A stretch of 7,392 nucleotides of DNA from Caldilineaceae bacterium (GCA_026645635.1 JAPKMV010000154.1:1-7392); one strand, 5' to 3'; shown: positions 1 to 6,073, counted from the first letter of the stretch. The notes: generated by a model from the sequence alone, not told the origin. Numbers and translations are program-made.

Positions 1-141
1 GCAGACGGTGATGTTGCTGACATCGCGACAGATTTGCCCCTGCGCCGAGACGCCGACCGCCAGCCCGACGGTCAGCAGCAGCCCCACAAACAGCAGGGGG
101 AGTAGGAACCGAGGCTTACCGAAAAGCGTTTGCCTGTACAT
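1..141 (-). CDS. Secreted protein, N-terminal fragment with signal peptide
   Basis: Forty-seven codons are visible before the window edge cuts the gene. The N-terminus is a textbook Sec signal peptide: basic start (MYRQTLFGKPR), a hydrophobic core of Leu, Val and Gly from about residue 12 to 31, and a likely signal peptidase I site after VSA (residues 31-33), leaving a mature protein that begins QGQICRDVSNITVC. The two cysteines close to the mature N-terminus could form a disulfide outside the membrane. There is no lipobox cysteine at the cleavage site, so it is probably not a lipoprotein. The ATG is fixed by a strong AAAGGAG ribosome-binding site six bases upstream. The gene lies 55 bases after another leftward gene and may share its transcript. 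The mature domain is outside the window, so its function cannot be told. Secretion is well supported; the family is unknown. Confidence 0.8.
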   Translation of the reverse strand, partial: MYRQTLFGKPRFLLPLLFVGLLLTVGLAVGVSAQGQICRDVSNITVC

Positions 142-142
142 G

Positions 143-159
143 GTTGTCTCCTTTACAAC
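143..159 (-). promoter_or_regulatory. Ribosome-binding site inside a small hairpin
   Basis: Read on the minus strand, GTTGT-AAAGGAG-ACAAC forms a perfect 5-bp stem with the Shine-Dalgarno core AAAGGAG as its 7-base loop. The signal-peptide gene's ATG begins one base beyond the stem's adjacent flank, giving a spacing of six bases between the Shine-Dalgarno core and ATG. The Shine-Dalgarno match decides the start. Whether the hairpin forms in the mRNA or matters is not known; five pairs, mostly A-U and G-U-free, make a weak stem. Confidence 0.6.
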
Positions 160-196
160 AGTTGCCTTCCACCAAAAAATGCGTACAATCCCTGGC

Positions 197-475
197 CTAG
201 AGCGGTTTCTCTGCAGCATCCAAAGCTACCCGCCGTTCGGCAACGATCCAGCGCACCACGGCCCGCCCGCCAAACTGGACCCGTTGTCCGTCCGCCGCCA
301 CGCGGATGGACAATTCGCTCGTATGGCCAGGTTGGGCGCGGGCAGCCGTACTCTCTGCCAATAGATGCTGGAGCAGGCTGATCACGCCAGCGACAGTGAT
401 AGTTTCCGCGTTGCTGCCAGTTGCAACCTCAAGGGTGCTGGTGACAGCGAATTCTCTGGCAATGATCCGTGGCAT
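197..475 (-). CDS. Small hypothetical protein (92 aa)
   Basis: This is an ATG-started 92-residue frame on the minus strand, ending in TAG. It has no signal peptide or membrane segment. The pattern suggests a small alpha/beta fold: a beta-prone start (REFAVTSTLEVATG), a helix at about residues 28-47 (VAGVISLLQHLLAESTAARA), then alternating strands (SELSIRVAADGQRVQFGG, AVVRWIVAERRVALD). I do not recognise the family. Support for it being real is the plausible amphipathic pattern, its orientation matching the downstream secreted-protein gene (55-base gap), and the lack of a better frame on the other strand. Against it, no clear Shine-Dalgarno sequence precedes the ATG (the preceding bases read AAGATTCCACC). 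It may be the first gene of a two-gene transcript with the signal-peptide protein. Confidence 0.55.
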   Translation of the reverse strand: MPRIIAREFAVTSTLEVATGSNAETITVAGVISLLQHLLAESTAARAQPGHTSELSIRVAADGQRVQFGGRAVVRWIVAERRVALDAAEKPL

Positions 476-507
476 GGTGGAATCTTAGCCGTCGCCGCCG
501 CCAAAAC

Positions 508-523
508 TTCACATTTTTTCACA
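508..523. promoter_or_regulatory. Candidate tandem operator, TTCACA repeats 10 bp apart
   Basis: TTCACA occurs twice with a four-T gap (508-513 and 518-523), so the two copies lie on the same face of the helix, one turn apart. The pair sits 32 bases upstream of the leftward small gene's start codon. Tandem TTCACA or TTAACA-like hexamers are a known binding format for OmpR/PhoP-type response regulators, though those usually repeat every 11 bases. The match is short and could be chance in an AT-rich patch. Confidence 0.25.
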
Positions 524-543
524 GTTCCGTTGGTGGTTCTTGA

Positions 544-653
544 GACTTTATCGGTAGTAGTTTTTTTGGCACGCAAAGACGCAAAGGCGCAAAGCGTTTC
601 TTCTCCTGGCGTCTTTGCGCCTTGGCGTGAGATTCCTTGTCGCCGATGAAGTC
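544..653. repeat. Palindromic intergenic repeat, copy 1 (110 bp)
   Basis: This is a nested palindrome. The inner stem pairs 579-594 with 613-628 (15 of 16 pairs; perfect core AAGGCGCAAAG with CTTTGCGCCTT) around an 18-base loop. An outer pair, GACTTTATCGG (544-554) with CCGATGAAGTC (643-653), matches at 10 of 11 positions. A degenerate second copy lies at about 6112-6214 and shares TCTCCTGGCGTC, TTGGCGTG and CGCCGATGA. The type (CGCAAAGACGCAAAGGCGC) resembles short dispersed non-coding repeats of Chloroflexota and Cyanobacteria. Reading frames across it translate the repeat and are not genes. It fills most of the gap between the divergent genes at 475 and 688, and it covers the alternative upstream starts (TTG 637, ATG 646) of the following gene, which argues against those starts. 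Confidence 0.75.
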
Positions 654-687
654 TTTTGTTTATCCGGTTTCAGGGTCATGCAGCGCT

Positions 688-1749
688 ATGCCGCGAAGTC
701 AGCTTTCTGAACCGACCGCCTCGTTTGGCAGCTACCTGCGCTACTTGCGCCGGCGCGCCCGCCTGACACAGACGGAACTGAGCGTCGCCGTCGGCTATAG
801 CTCCGGGCAAATCTCGATGTTGGAGAATGGCCAGCGCGCCCCCGATGTCGCCACGGTGATGGCGCTGTTCGTCGATGCCCTCGGCCTGCGCGACGACCGG
901 CAGACAACGGCCATGTTGATCGAACTGGCGCAGATGGCGGCCGTGCGCGACCCATCGGCACGCGGGGCGGAGGGCGGTCGCGCCGGGCAGCCGTCGCCGC
1001 CGTCCACCCTGCGCCAGACCATCACCTGGCAGGAAGAGGTGCTGGGCACCCTCGAAGACATTCCACCGCTGCCTGGCTGTTTCGTCGCGCGGCCGGTGGC
1101 CGGCGAACAGATCGCGCGTTGGCTGCGGCAGGAGCGCCGCGCCGCGATCTGTGGGTTGCCGGGCATGGGCAAGAGCACGCTCGCCGCCGCGTTTGCCCAC
1201 GACTACGCTCAGCATCACCCGGTTTTTTGGCTCGCCTTCGATCAGGAGCGCGCCTGGACGGCGGAGGACGTGCTGCGGCAACTGGCTCTCTTCTGTCTGG
1301 CGGTCGGTGTGCATGGCGCGTATGCGCCGGTGCTGCGCCGCATCGCCACGGAAGCCGCGCCTGGGCCGCTGCGCCAGCAGATCGCGGCCGTGGCGACCGC
1401 ACTCCACGCGGGGCGCGCGCCGCTGCTTGTCTTCGATGACGTGCAATGGGTCGCCCAGTCCCCGCCAATCATGGCCGCCATCGGCAAGTTGATCGTCGGC
1501 GCACCCTACTGCCGCTTGTTGTTCGTCACGCGGGAAACACTCGACCTGCCCGGCACGCCGCACCTGATGCTGGGTGGTCTGGCGCGCACGGAGGCGCTGG
1601 CCTTGCTCCGCGCGCTGCAGCCGCCAGACGGCGGCGCACTGGCTGCCGATGCCGCGCCGCCGGCAGAACTGCTTGAGCAGATTCTTGTCCACACCGCCGG
1701 CAACTGCCGCCTGCGGCCCTCGGTGCGCAGCTTGCTGGCCGCCTGGTAG
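688..1749 (+). CDS. XRE-HTH / NB-ARC STAND regulator, N-terminal part (frameshifted gene)
   Basis: This encodes the first 353 residues of a signal-transduction ATPase. Residues 12-68 form an XRE/Cro-type helix-turn-helix (FGSYLRYLRRRARLTQTEL, then GYSSGQISMLENGQRAPD) for DNA binding. A linker rich in Gly, Pro and Ser (about 88-107) leads to an NB-ARC/AP-ATPase domain: Walker A GLPGMGKST (156-164), Walker B LLVFDD (246-251) and the sensor-like strand RLLFVTRE (276-283). At HTAGN (335-339), where the family's GxP motif and ARC region should follow, the frame leaves the conserved pattern and ends 14 codons later at TAG. The missing remainder is found one frame back, in the next entry. The product as written would lack the winged helix and sensor repeats and is unlikely to act as a normal switch. 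I chose ATG 688 because it directly precedes the HTH and lies outside the repeat; TTG 637 or ATG 646 in the same frame would add 17 or 14 residues. No good Shine-Dalgarno sequence is seen for any of them. Confidence 0.8.
   Translation: MPRSQLSEPTASFGSYLRYLRRRARLTQTELSVAVGYSSGQISMLENGQRAPDVATVMALFVDALGLRDDRQTTAMLIELAQMAAVRDPSARGAEGGRAGQPSPPSTLRQTITWQEEVLGTLEDIPPLPGCFVARPVAGEQIARWLRQERRAAICGLPGMGKSTLAAAFAHDYAQHHPVFWLAFDQERAWTAEDVLRQLALFCLAVGVHGAYAPVLRRIATEAAPGPLRQQIAAVATALHAGRAPLLVFDDVQWVAQSPPIMAAIGKLIVGAPYCRLLFVTRETLDLPGTPHLMLGGLARTEALALLRALQPPDGGALAADAAPPAELLEQILVHTAGNCRLRPSVRSLLAAW
1699..1710 (+). other. Probable frameshift site joining the two parts of the NB-ARC/TPR gene
   Basis: Up to AAC at 1702-1704 the frame gives HTAGN, the start of the NB-ARC GxP region. 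From CTG at 1704-1706, one base back, the other frame gives LPPAALGAQLAGRLVDTLL and then the winged-helix region. Inserting a single C at about 1704 restores GN-LPPAALGAQ in one frame. The other frame is closed upstream by TGA at 1674-1676, so the shift must lie between 1677 and 1749. No slippery heptamer is visible. A one-base deletion or an assembly error is the simplest reading. Confidence 0.75.
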
Positions 1750-1754
1750 ATACG

Positions 1755-3554
1755 TTGCTGACCTGGCTGGCGCCGTCGGCGCGGCGCCTGCTGGACGTGC
1801 TCGCGGTGGTGCGTCCGGCGGTAAACCTGGACGATCCGGCCCTGGCGACGTTGCTGCGGCGCAGCGCACCGGACTACGACCACGCCAGTGCGGTGAATCA
1901 ACTCCTGCGCGGCCATCTGATCGAACACCGCGTCCATGCCGGCCTGCATCCCTTGCTGCGCGAACCGCTGCTGGCCGAGCTGGCGGCGCGCCCGACCGCC
2001 TGGAGCGAGGTGCATCAACTGGCGGCGGCGTGGGCCCTGACCCAGCACGATTTCGTGGCGGCCGCGCACGCCTATCTTCAGGCTGGCGAGCTGGCGGCGG
2101 CCTGCGCCCTGCTTGTTGACGAGCGGTGGGAGCAACTGCCGGCGGGCCAGGCGTATGCCGCAGTGACGGTGATCGACGCGGTAGTTGCGGCCGTGCGCCG
2201 CACGCTGCCCGCGGCGGAGCAGCGCGCACTCCTGGGAGCACTCCTGGCGCGGCGCGGCGACCTGCTGATCAACACGCCGCGGGCGGCCGAGGCGCGCGTG
2301 GATTATCGCACGGCCATCGAGGTCACCGACGAGCTGCTGCCGCGCATGCGGTTGGCCTTTCGGTTAGCGAACAGTCTGCTGCAAGTCGGCCAGGCGCGCG
2401 ATGCACTGCAACTGTGCAACGATGCCGCGCAACAACTCGCGGCGCTGCCACTTGCGGCGCTGCAAGATGCGGACGCCGTGCGCGTGCGTGTGCAACTGGA
2501 GGGCGTGCGCACCCGGGCGCTGATTGGCATGGATCAGTTGGCGGATGCTGCCGTGCTCTGCCAGCAGGCCATCGACGACGCACGGGCGCTGCGGCTGGCC
2601 CACCCGACCCTGGCGGAGAAGATCTGCACTGACGCTTACCGTGGTTTGGGCTACATTGCCCGGCGCCAGGGGCGCAACGCCGACGCCCGCCCCTATTTTG
2701 TGCGCGCCGTCAGCCATGCCCGCTCCGCCGGTCTGCAGAAGGAGGAGGCGGAAAACCTGGGGCACCTCAGCGCGACCCTGCGGGAGTTGGGCGATTTTGC
2801 TGGGGCGCTCCTGCACGGCGAGCAGGCATTGCGGGTGGCCCAGGCTGCCGGCAACGACTATCTGGCCGCCAACCTACTGCACTATCTGTCGATCACGTGC
2901 TACTACCATGATCAATTGCCGGCGGCGTTGACCTATTCGCAGCAGGCCGCCATTCTTCACCAGGCGATGGGCGACAGTGAGGGCATGGTCTCCTGTGATA
3001 TTTTGCAAGCCGTCGTCTATGCGGCTATGGGGCCGATGTCTGCCGCTGTCGCCGCAATCGAGCGGGCGCACAGCGACAGCCAGTTGTTCGATAACCGCTG
3101 GCTGCAAGGGATGGCGCACTATGTTTATGGCATCGTGCACACCCTGGCCGGCAATCTGCTGCCGGCCGAGGCGGCGCTGCACCAGGCGTTGGCGCTGCCG
3201 GCGTTCACCCAGGATCTGCCAATGGGGGCCAGCGCGCACCTCTTCCTGGGCATCAACAGCGTGGCCCAGGGCAAGTTAGCGCAGGCCCAGGCGATGGCGC
3301 AGAATCTGCCTGATCCTTGTGCAATCGAAGTGGAACTACTCGCCGGCCTTTTCCGCGGAATGGCACACCTGGCCGCCAGGGATGTTGCTGCGGCCAACGC
3401 TGTGGCGGAAGCAACGCGCCGCCGCGGCGGCGAGAGCGGCTATCGGATCTACGCGGCTGAAGCCAGTCGCTTGCTGCTGGCCAGCGAAGCGCGGCTGCCG
3501 CTGGCAGAGCTACCGGCATTTGTCTGTTGCGAAATTCACCTGGCCAGGTCCTGA
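1755..3554 (+). CDS. Winged-helix and TPR sensor part of the frameshifted STAND regulator
   Basis: This 599-residue frame continues the interrupted regulator. Residues 1-80 look like the winged helix that follows NB-ARC, including LHPLLRE (64-70), which occupies the place of the MHD motif. From about 155 to 555 the chain is a run of roughly ten TPR-like helix pairs, for example AYRGLGYIARRQGRNADARPY, LGHLSATLRELGDFAGALLH and HYVYGIVHTLAGNLLPAEAAL, as in MalT-like and LuxR-family STAND sensors where the TPR superhelix binds the inducer. There is no C-terminal DNA-binding domain; the HTH is at the other end. The nominal start is a TTG without a Shine-Dalgarno sequence, and conserved sequence extends upstream to 1704, so this is not an independent gene start. 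Joined at 1704, the two parts give about 955 residues, a usual size for XRE/NB-ARC/TPR proteins. Its long frame without further damage suggests a recent break or a sequencing error. Confidence 0.8.
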   Translation: MLTWLAPSARRLLDVLAVVRPAVNLDDPALATLLRRSAPDYDHASAVNQLLRGHLIEHRVHAGLHPLLREPLLAELAARPTAWSEVHQLAAAWALTQHDFVAAAHAYLQAGELAAACALLVDERWEQLPAGQAYAAVTVIDAVVAAVRRTLPAAEQRALLGALLARRGDLLINTPRAAEARVDYRTAIEVTDELLPRMRLAFRLANSLLQVGQARDALQLCNDAAQQLAALPLAALQDADAVRVRVQLEGVRTRALIGMDQLADAAVLCQQAIDDARALRLAHPTLAEKICTDAYRGLGYIARRQGRNADARPYFVRAVSHARSAGLQKEEAENLGHLSATLRELGDFAGALLHGEQALRVAQAAGNDYLAANLLHYLSITCYYHDQLPAALTYSQQAAILHQAMGDSEGMVSCDILQAVVYAAMGPMSAAVAAIERAHSDSQLFDNRWLQGMAHYVYGIVHTLAGNLLPAEAALHQALALPAFTQDLPMGASAHLFLGINSVAQGKLAQAQAMAQNLPDPCAIEVELLAGLFRGMAHLAARDVAAANAVAEATRRRGGESGYRIYAAEASRLLLASEARLPLAELPAFVCCEIHLARS

Positions 3555-3599
3555 TCCGATCTGCATCCAGCGCGGCGCTGCCGCAGAGTCTTGGAAATC

Positions 3600-3645
3600 G
3601 TTTGAAAAGCCACCCACTTTGACGCAGAGGCGCGGAGACGCAGAG
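3600..3645 (+). repeat. Dispersed repeat family 2, unit A
   Basis: The unit reads GTTTGAAAAGCC, a short spacer, then TTTGACGCAGAG (3618-3629) and GAGACGCAGAG. It lies 46 bases after the stop of the TPR gene. It is an inverted partner of unit B (3669-3724): the TTTGACGCAGAG of this unit pairs with CTCTGCGTCAAA of unit B, and its GAGACGCAGAG repeats the motif once more. The two could fold into a long imperfect hairpin with a loop of about 46 bases. Confidence 0.75.
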
Positions 3646-3668
3646 AAATGTTTGCAAATGCGGTGGTG

Positions 3669-3724
3669 TTTTCCTCTGCGAACCTCTGCCACTCTGCGTC
3701 TCTGCGTCAAACAGACCTTCTCAA
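3669..3724 (-). repeat. Dispersed repeat family 2, unit B (full length, inverted)
   Basis: On the minus strand this reads TTGAGAAGGTCTG, TTTGACGCAGAGACGCAGAG, then GGCAGAGGTTCGCAGAGGAA. It matches unit C (3776-3835) along nearly its whole length with about one mismatch in six, so B and C define the family unit of roughly 56-60 bases. The stretch just beyond it (about 3728-3766, GTGTGGCCTCTTTGGCGTCC, then TGGCGTCGC) resembles the right half of the family-1 repeat at 544-653. Nothing else is visible in the intergenic gap 3555-3767. Confidence 0.75.
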
Positions 3725-3767
3725 TCTCTTATGCGTGTGGCCTCTTTGGCGTCCTGGCGTCGCACGT

Positions 3768-4487
3768 TTAGAAGCTGTTTGAAAAGGTCCATTTGACGCA
3801 GTGACGCGGAGGCGGAGAGGCTCGCAGAGGAAAAGCGGCCAGGCTGTAGCCAAATGGAATGAGATCGAGATGGGGAACCGGGGTGAGGCCGCTCAACTGC
3901 AGGGCAATCGCCAACGCAGACAGGGCGCTGCCGGCCAGGACAATGATCGCCTGACGCCGCTGAAGACCGGTGGTGCGCAGCACGGCGACCAGAAAGATCA
4001 GCGCCGTCGCCAAGACCATGATGTAGTTGTAGGTGGCGTAGAAGTAAAAATAGGGGCCGTAATCGATGGCGAGCAGCGCCAGCCCGTCGACCACGCCCAG
4101 GCTGATTTGTGCCCAGATCAGGCCGTGCAGCTCGTTCGTCCACGCCAGCGTCAACCCGATTGCCGGCGCCAGCGCCAGCAGCAGCACCGTCCAGGGCGTT
4201 AGCCAGCGCGTTAGGCCGGCGTAGCGCAGGGCAAAGATCGGCCCGGCGACGGCGAGCAGGCTGATGCCAATGTATTGGACTTTGGCCCAGAAGATGCGCA
4301 CCGGCAGATCATGAACACCCAGTGCCACGCCGTAGCCGAACGACCAGAACGCCATGCCCAGCAGGGCAAGGGCCGCGGCGCCGCCGAGGGCTGTCCGCTG
4401 GCGCCAGACATGAACCGCCGCCAGCGCCGCCAGCAGCCCGGAGGCGACCAGCAGCAGCGCGTAGGCGGAAGGATGCCAGCTCGCCAT
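3768..4487 (-). CDS. 7TM sensor domain of a histidine kinase, truncated by a repeat
   Basis: The 239-residue protein is almost entirely membrane segments: about 8-28, 35-56, 69-90, 97-116, 146-171 and 179-200, with a seventh beginning at about 207. The order and motifs fit the N-terminal 7TM sensor domain of bacterial histidine kinases (HisKA_7TM type): FWSFGYGVAL, AWTNELHGLIW (115-125), YGPYFYFYATYNYIMVL, RRQAIIVLAGS (177-187), and HLDLIPFGYSLAA (206-218). In that family a PAS or GAF and then HisKA/HATPase domains follow. Here the native sequence ends at about residue 218, in the last helix, and residues 219-239 (FPLRASPPPRHCVKWTFSNSF) are the translation of repeat unit C. No kinase domain is encoded. 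The ATG has GGCAGGA about eight bases upstream. It lies 15 bases after the ATPase gene and is probably co-transcribed with it. It may be a remnant or a stand-alone membrane receptor; I favour a remnant. Confidence 0.75.
   Translation of the reverse strand: MASWHPSAYALLLVASGLLAALAAVHVWRQRTALGGAAALALLGMAFWSFGYGVALGVHDLPVRIFWAKVQYIGISLLAVAGPIFALRYAGLTRWLTPWTVLLLALAPAIGLTLAWTNELHGLIWAQISLGVVDGLALLAIDYGPYFYFYATYNYIMVLATALIFLVAVLRTTGLQRRQAIIVLAGSALSALAIALQLSGLTPVPHLDLIPFGYSLAAFPLRASPPPRHCVKWTFSNSF
3776..3835 (+). repeat. Dispersed repeat family 2, unit C, overlapping the 3' end of the 7TM gene
   Basis: This unit starts TGTTTGAAAAGGTCCA, followed by TTTGACGCAGTGACGCGGAG and CTCGCAGAGGAAAA. It lies inside the open frame of the leftward 7TM protein and encodes that protein's last ~20 residues. 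The same TGTTTGAAAAGG start occurs in unit A (3600) and in a fragment at 6258. Confidence 0.75.
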
Positions 4488-4502
4488 GCGCCAGTCCTGC
4501 CC

Positions 4503-6062
4503 TTACGCGCGGATGACGGTGATGCTGCGCCCGGCTGGGCTGATGGCGGCTTCGGTGTGCGTGCGCTGGGCAATGGGCGGCAGCCCGTTGCGCCGGTCGA
4601 AGATCACCAGCCAGCCCGTTGCCAGCCCCAGCCCGGCCAGGTACTCGTCGAGTTGCGCCAGCCCCTCGGCCAGCGGATCAGCCTCGCGGTCGCGCCAGAC
4701 CTTGAGTTCCATGCCCATCGTCACCGGCTGGCGTCCGCCGTAGCGCAGGCACAAATCCATGCGCCGCGAACCGATGGCGTACTCGCGGTCGAGCGTGCCG
4801 TTGCCGTTGACCACGCGATGCAGGAAGGCCATCAGCACCAGATGCGGTGCGATCTCGTGGTAGTGGACGCTGCCGAGCAGCGGCTGCCCGTGCTGCCGCC
4901 AGAAGGCCAGGAACGCCGCCAGCAGCTTGTCCGGGTCGAGGCTGCCGTCCGGCTTCAGCCACGCCGGCGCGATGTGCGGCAGCGACGCCGTGGCGCCATA
5001 GGCCAGCACGCGCGGCAGCACTTCCTTGTAGATCGGGTTGGCGATGACCAGCCCGCCCGCGCCGTCGAAGCGGCAGAGGCCGAGATCGACCACGAAGCGG
5101 ATGTCATCTTGAGGCACGTCGCTGAGAGACCCGCCGGCCAGCAGTGGCTCGATGACGCGGCGCACGCGCGCTTCGCGCAGCCGTTCGGCCAGGCTGTCGA
5201 GGTGCGTGTCCTGGCGCTGGATCAAGATTTCTTTGGCGGCGTCGATGTGTGCCGGGGTGATCAGCGTGGAAGGGTCCGGCGCCACCGTCTCGACTACCTG
5301 GCGCGCCAGCGCATTGACCAGCCAGGGTTGCCCCTGTGTCAGATAGTAGGCATGGTCGATGGCGGGCGAGAGAAACACCTGCCCGGTGTCGCTGGTGTGC
5401 TGCTGGTAGAGCGCCGCCACATCGTCGCGCGTGAAGCTGCTCAGGGTGATCGAATCGGTCTTGACGTTGAAGGGGCTGGCCGTGTTGAGCCGCTCGCTAC
5501 CGCCCGACGCTACCTTGTAGTCGCGCACATCGCGCATTCCGATCAGCGCCAGCGCCGCCGGAAAACCGGTCGGCCGCCAGTTGTAACCGGCGCGCAGTTG
5601 GCGCAGCACTGAGATCAGCGTCTCGTTTTGCAGTGCGTCGATCTCGTCAACGAAAAGCACGAGCGGGCGCGGCGCCGCCTGCGTCCATGCCTGCAACGCC
5701 GCGCCAATACGCGTGCCCGGTTCTGCCTCCGGCCAGGTTGGTGGCCGGAGATCAAGCGGCAATTGGGCGTTGATTGCCAGCCGCCAATTATTCAGGATCG
5801 CCAGCTCCGCCGCGCCGGGGTCGTCGTTGAACGCAGCTCCCACCTCGACCGAGACAAGCGCGGCCACGTATTCGCCCGACGCCGTGAGCTGCTGCGCCAA
5901 TTCAATCATCGACGTGGTCTTGCCGGTCTGGCGCGGGGCGTGAATGACGAAGTAGTTGAAGTCCGCCACCAGCCGCCGCGCCTGTGGGACGCGTGCGGCA
6001 GCGGGCAGCATGTAGTGCAGTTCGGGCTTGCACGGCCCGGCGACATTGAAGCGACGCGGCAT
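4503..6062 (-). CDS. AAA-like ATPase with C-terminal PD-(D/E)XK nuclease-like domain
   Basis: The 519-residue cytoplasmic protein begins MPRRFNVAGPCKPELHYMLP, the opening of a widespread family usually annotated only as ATP-binding or AAA-like protein. Walker A is APRQTGKTT (42-50) and Walker B LVLFVDEID (134-142); LIGMRDVRDY (173-182) fits a sensor-1 strand. A helical region with FTRDDVAALYQQHT and YLTQGQPWLVNALA, as in archaeal-type STAND ATPases, follows. The C-terminus carries a PD-(D/E)XK-like site: GSRRMDL with Asp at about 436 and MGMELKVW with Glu 452 and Lys 454, then LDEYLAGLGLATGWLVIFD. The residues needed for Mg-dependent nuclease chemistry are therefore present; activity on DNA or RNA is inferred. 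No experimental role is known to me; defence or mobile-element control is possible. The start at 6062 is set by AGGAGG five bases upstream; a GTG at 6083 would add seven residues including that site and is rejected. It precedes the 7TM gene by 15 bases. Confidence 0.85.
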   Translation of the reverse strand: MPRRFNVAGPCKPELHYMLPAAARVPQARRLVADFNYFVIHAPRQTGKTTSMIELAQQLTASGEYVAALVSVEVGAAFNDDPGAAELAILNNWRLAINAQLPLDLRPPTWPEAEPGTRIGAALQAWTQAAPRPLVLFVDEIDALQNETLISVLRQLRAGYNWRPTGFPAALALIGMRDVRDYKVASGGSERLNTASPFNVKTDSITLSSFTRDDVAALYQQHTSDTGQVFLSPAIDHAYYLTQGQPWLVNALARQVVETVAPDPSTLITPAHIDAAKEILIQRQDTHLDSLAERLREARVRRVIEPLLAGGSLSDVPQDDIRFVVDLGLCRFDGAGGLVIANPIYKEVLPRVLAYGATASLPHIAPAWLKPDGSLDPDKLLAAFLAFWRQHGQPLLGSVHYHEIAPHLVLMAFLHRVVNGNGTLDREYAIGSRRMDLCLRYGGRQPVTMGMELKVWRDREADPLAEGLAQLDEYLAGLGLATGWLVIFDRRNGLPPIAQRTHTEAAISPAGRSITVIRA

Positions 6063-6067
6063 GGTGT

Positions 6068-6073
6068 CCTCCT
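6068..6073 (-). promoter_or_regulatory. Ribosome-binding site of the ATPase gene
   Basis: On the minus strand AGGAGG stands five bases before the ATG at 6062. It is a perfect match to the anti-Shine-Dalgarno core and decides between this ATG and the upstream in-frame start at 6083. Confidence 0.8.

Noticed and set aside
365..649. 94-residue plus-strand frame ending in the repeat at 544-653
   Set aside because: The C-terminal third (ARKDAKAQSVSSPGVFAPW) is translated repeat DNA and the first part is antisense to the 92-residue minus-strand gene; no Shine-Dalgarno sequence.
637..690. TTG 637 or ATG 646 as the start of the XRE/NB-ARC gene
   Set aside because: Both lie in the palindromic repeat and would add repeat-encoded residues; ATG 688 directly precedes the HTH domain. 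The choice is not certain because no start has a good Shine-Dalgarno sequence.
1695..1755. Programmed -1 ribosomal frameshift in the NB-ARC gene
   Set aside because: There is no X-XXY-YYZ slippery heptamer at the join and I see no obvious downstream stem of the right size; a simple indel explains it better.
676..2241. Long 521-residue open frame on the minus strand opposite the regulator gene
   Set aside because: It is rich in Arg, Pro, Gly and Ala with no domain pattern, as expected opposite a GC-rich gene, while the plus strand carries clear HTH, Walker A/B and TPR motifs.
3618..3711. Classical rho-independent terminator at the end of the regulator gene
   Set aside because: The inverted arms are far apart (46-base loop) and no T-run follows on either strand, so only a loose role in termination can be suggested.
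3600..3835. CRISPR-like array
   Set aside because: The repeated units are in mixed orientation, of unequal length and spacing, imperfect, and without cas genes nearby.
4275..5612. 445-residue plus-strand frame opposite the ATPase and 7TM genes
   Set aside because: Its Arg/Gln/His-rich composition is that of an antisense shadow; the minus strand encodes recognisable ATPase motifs and membrane helices over the same bases.
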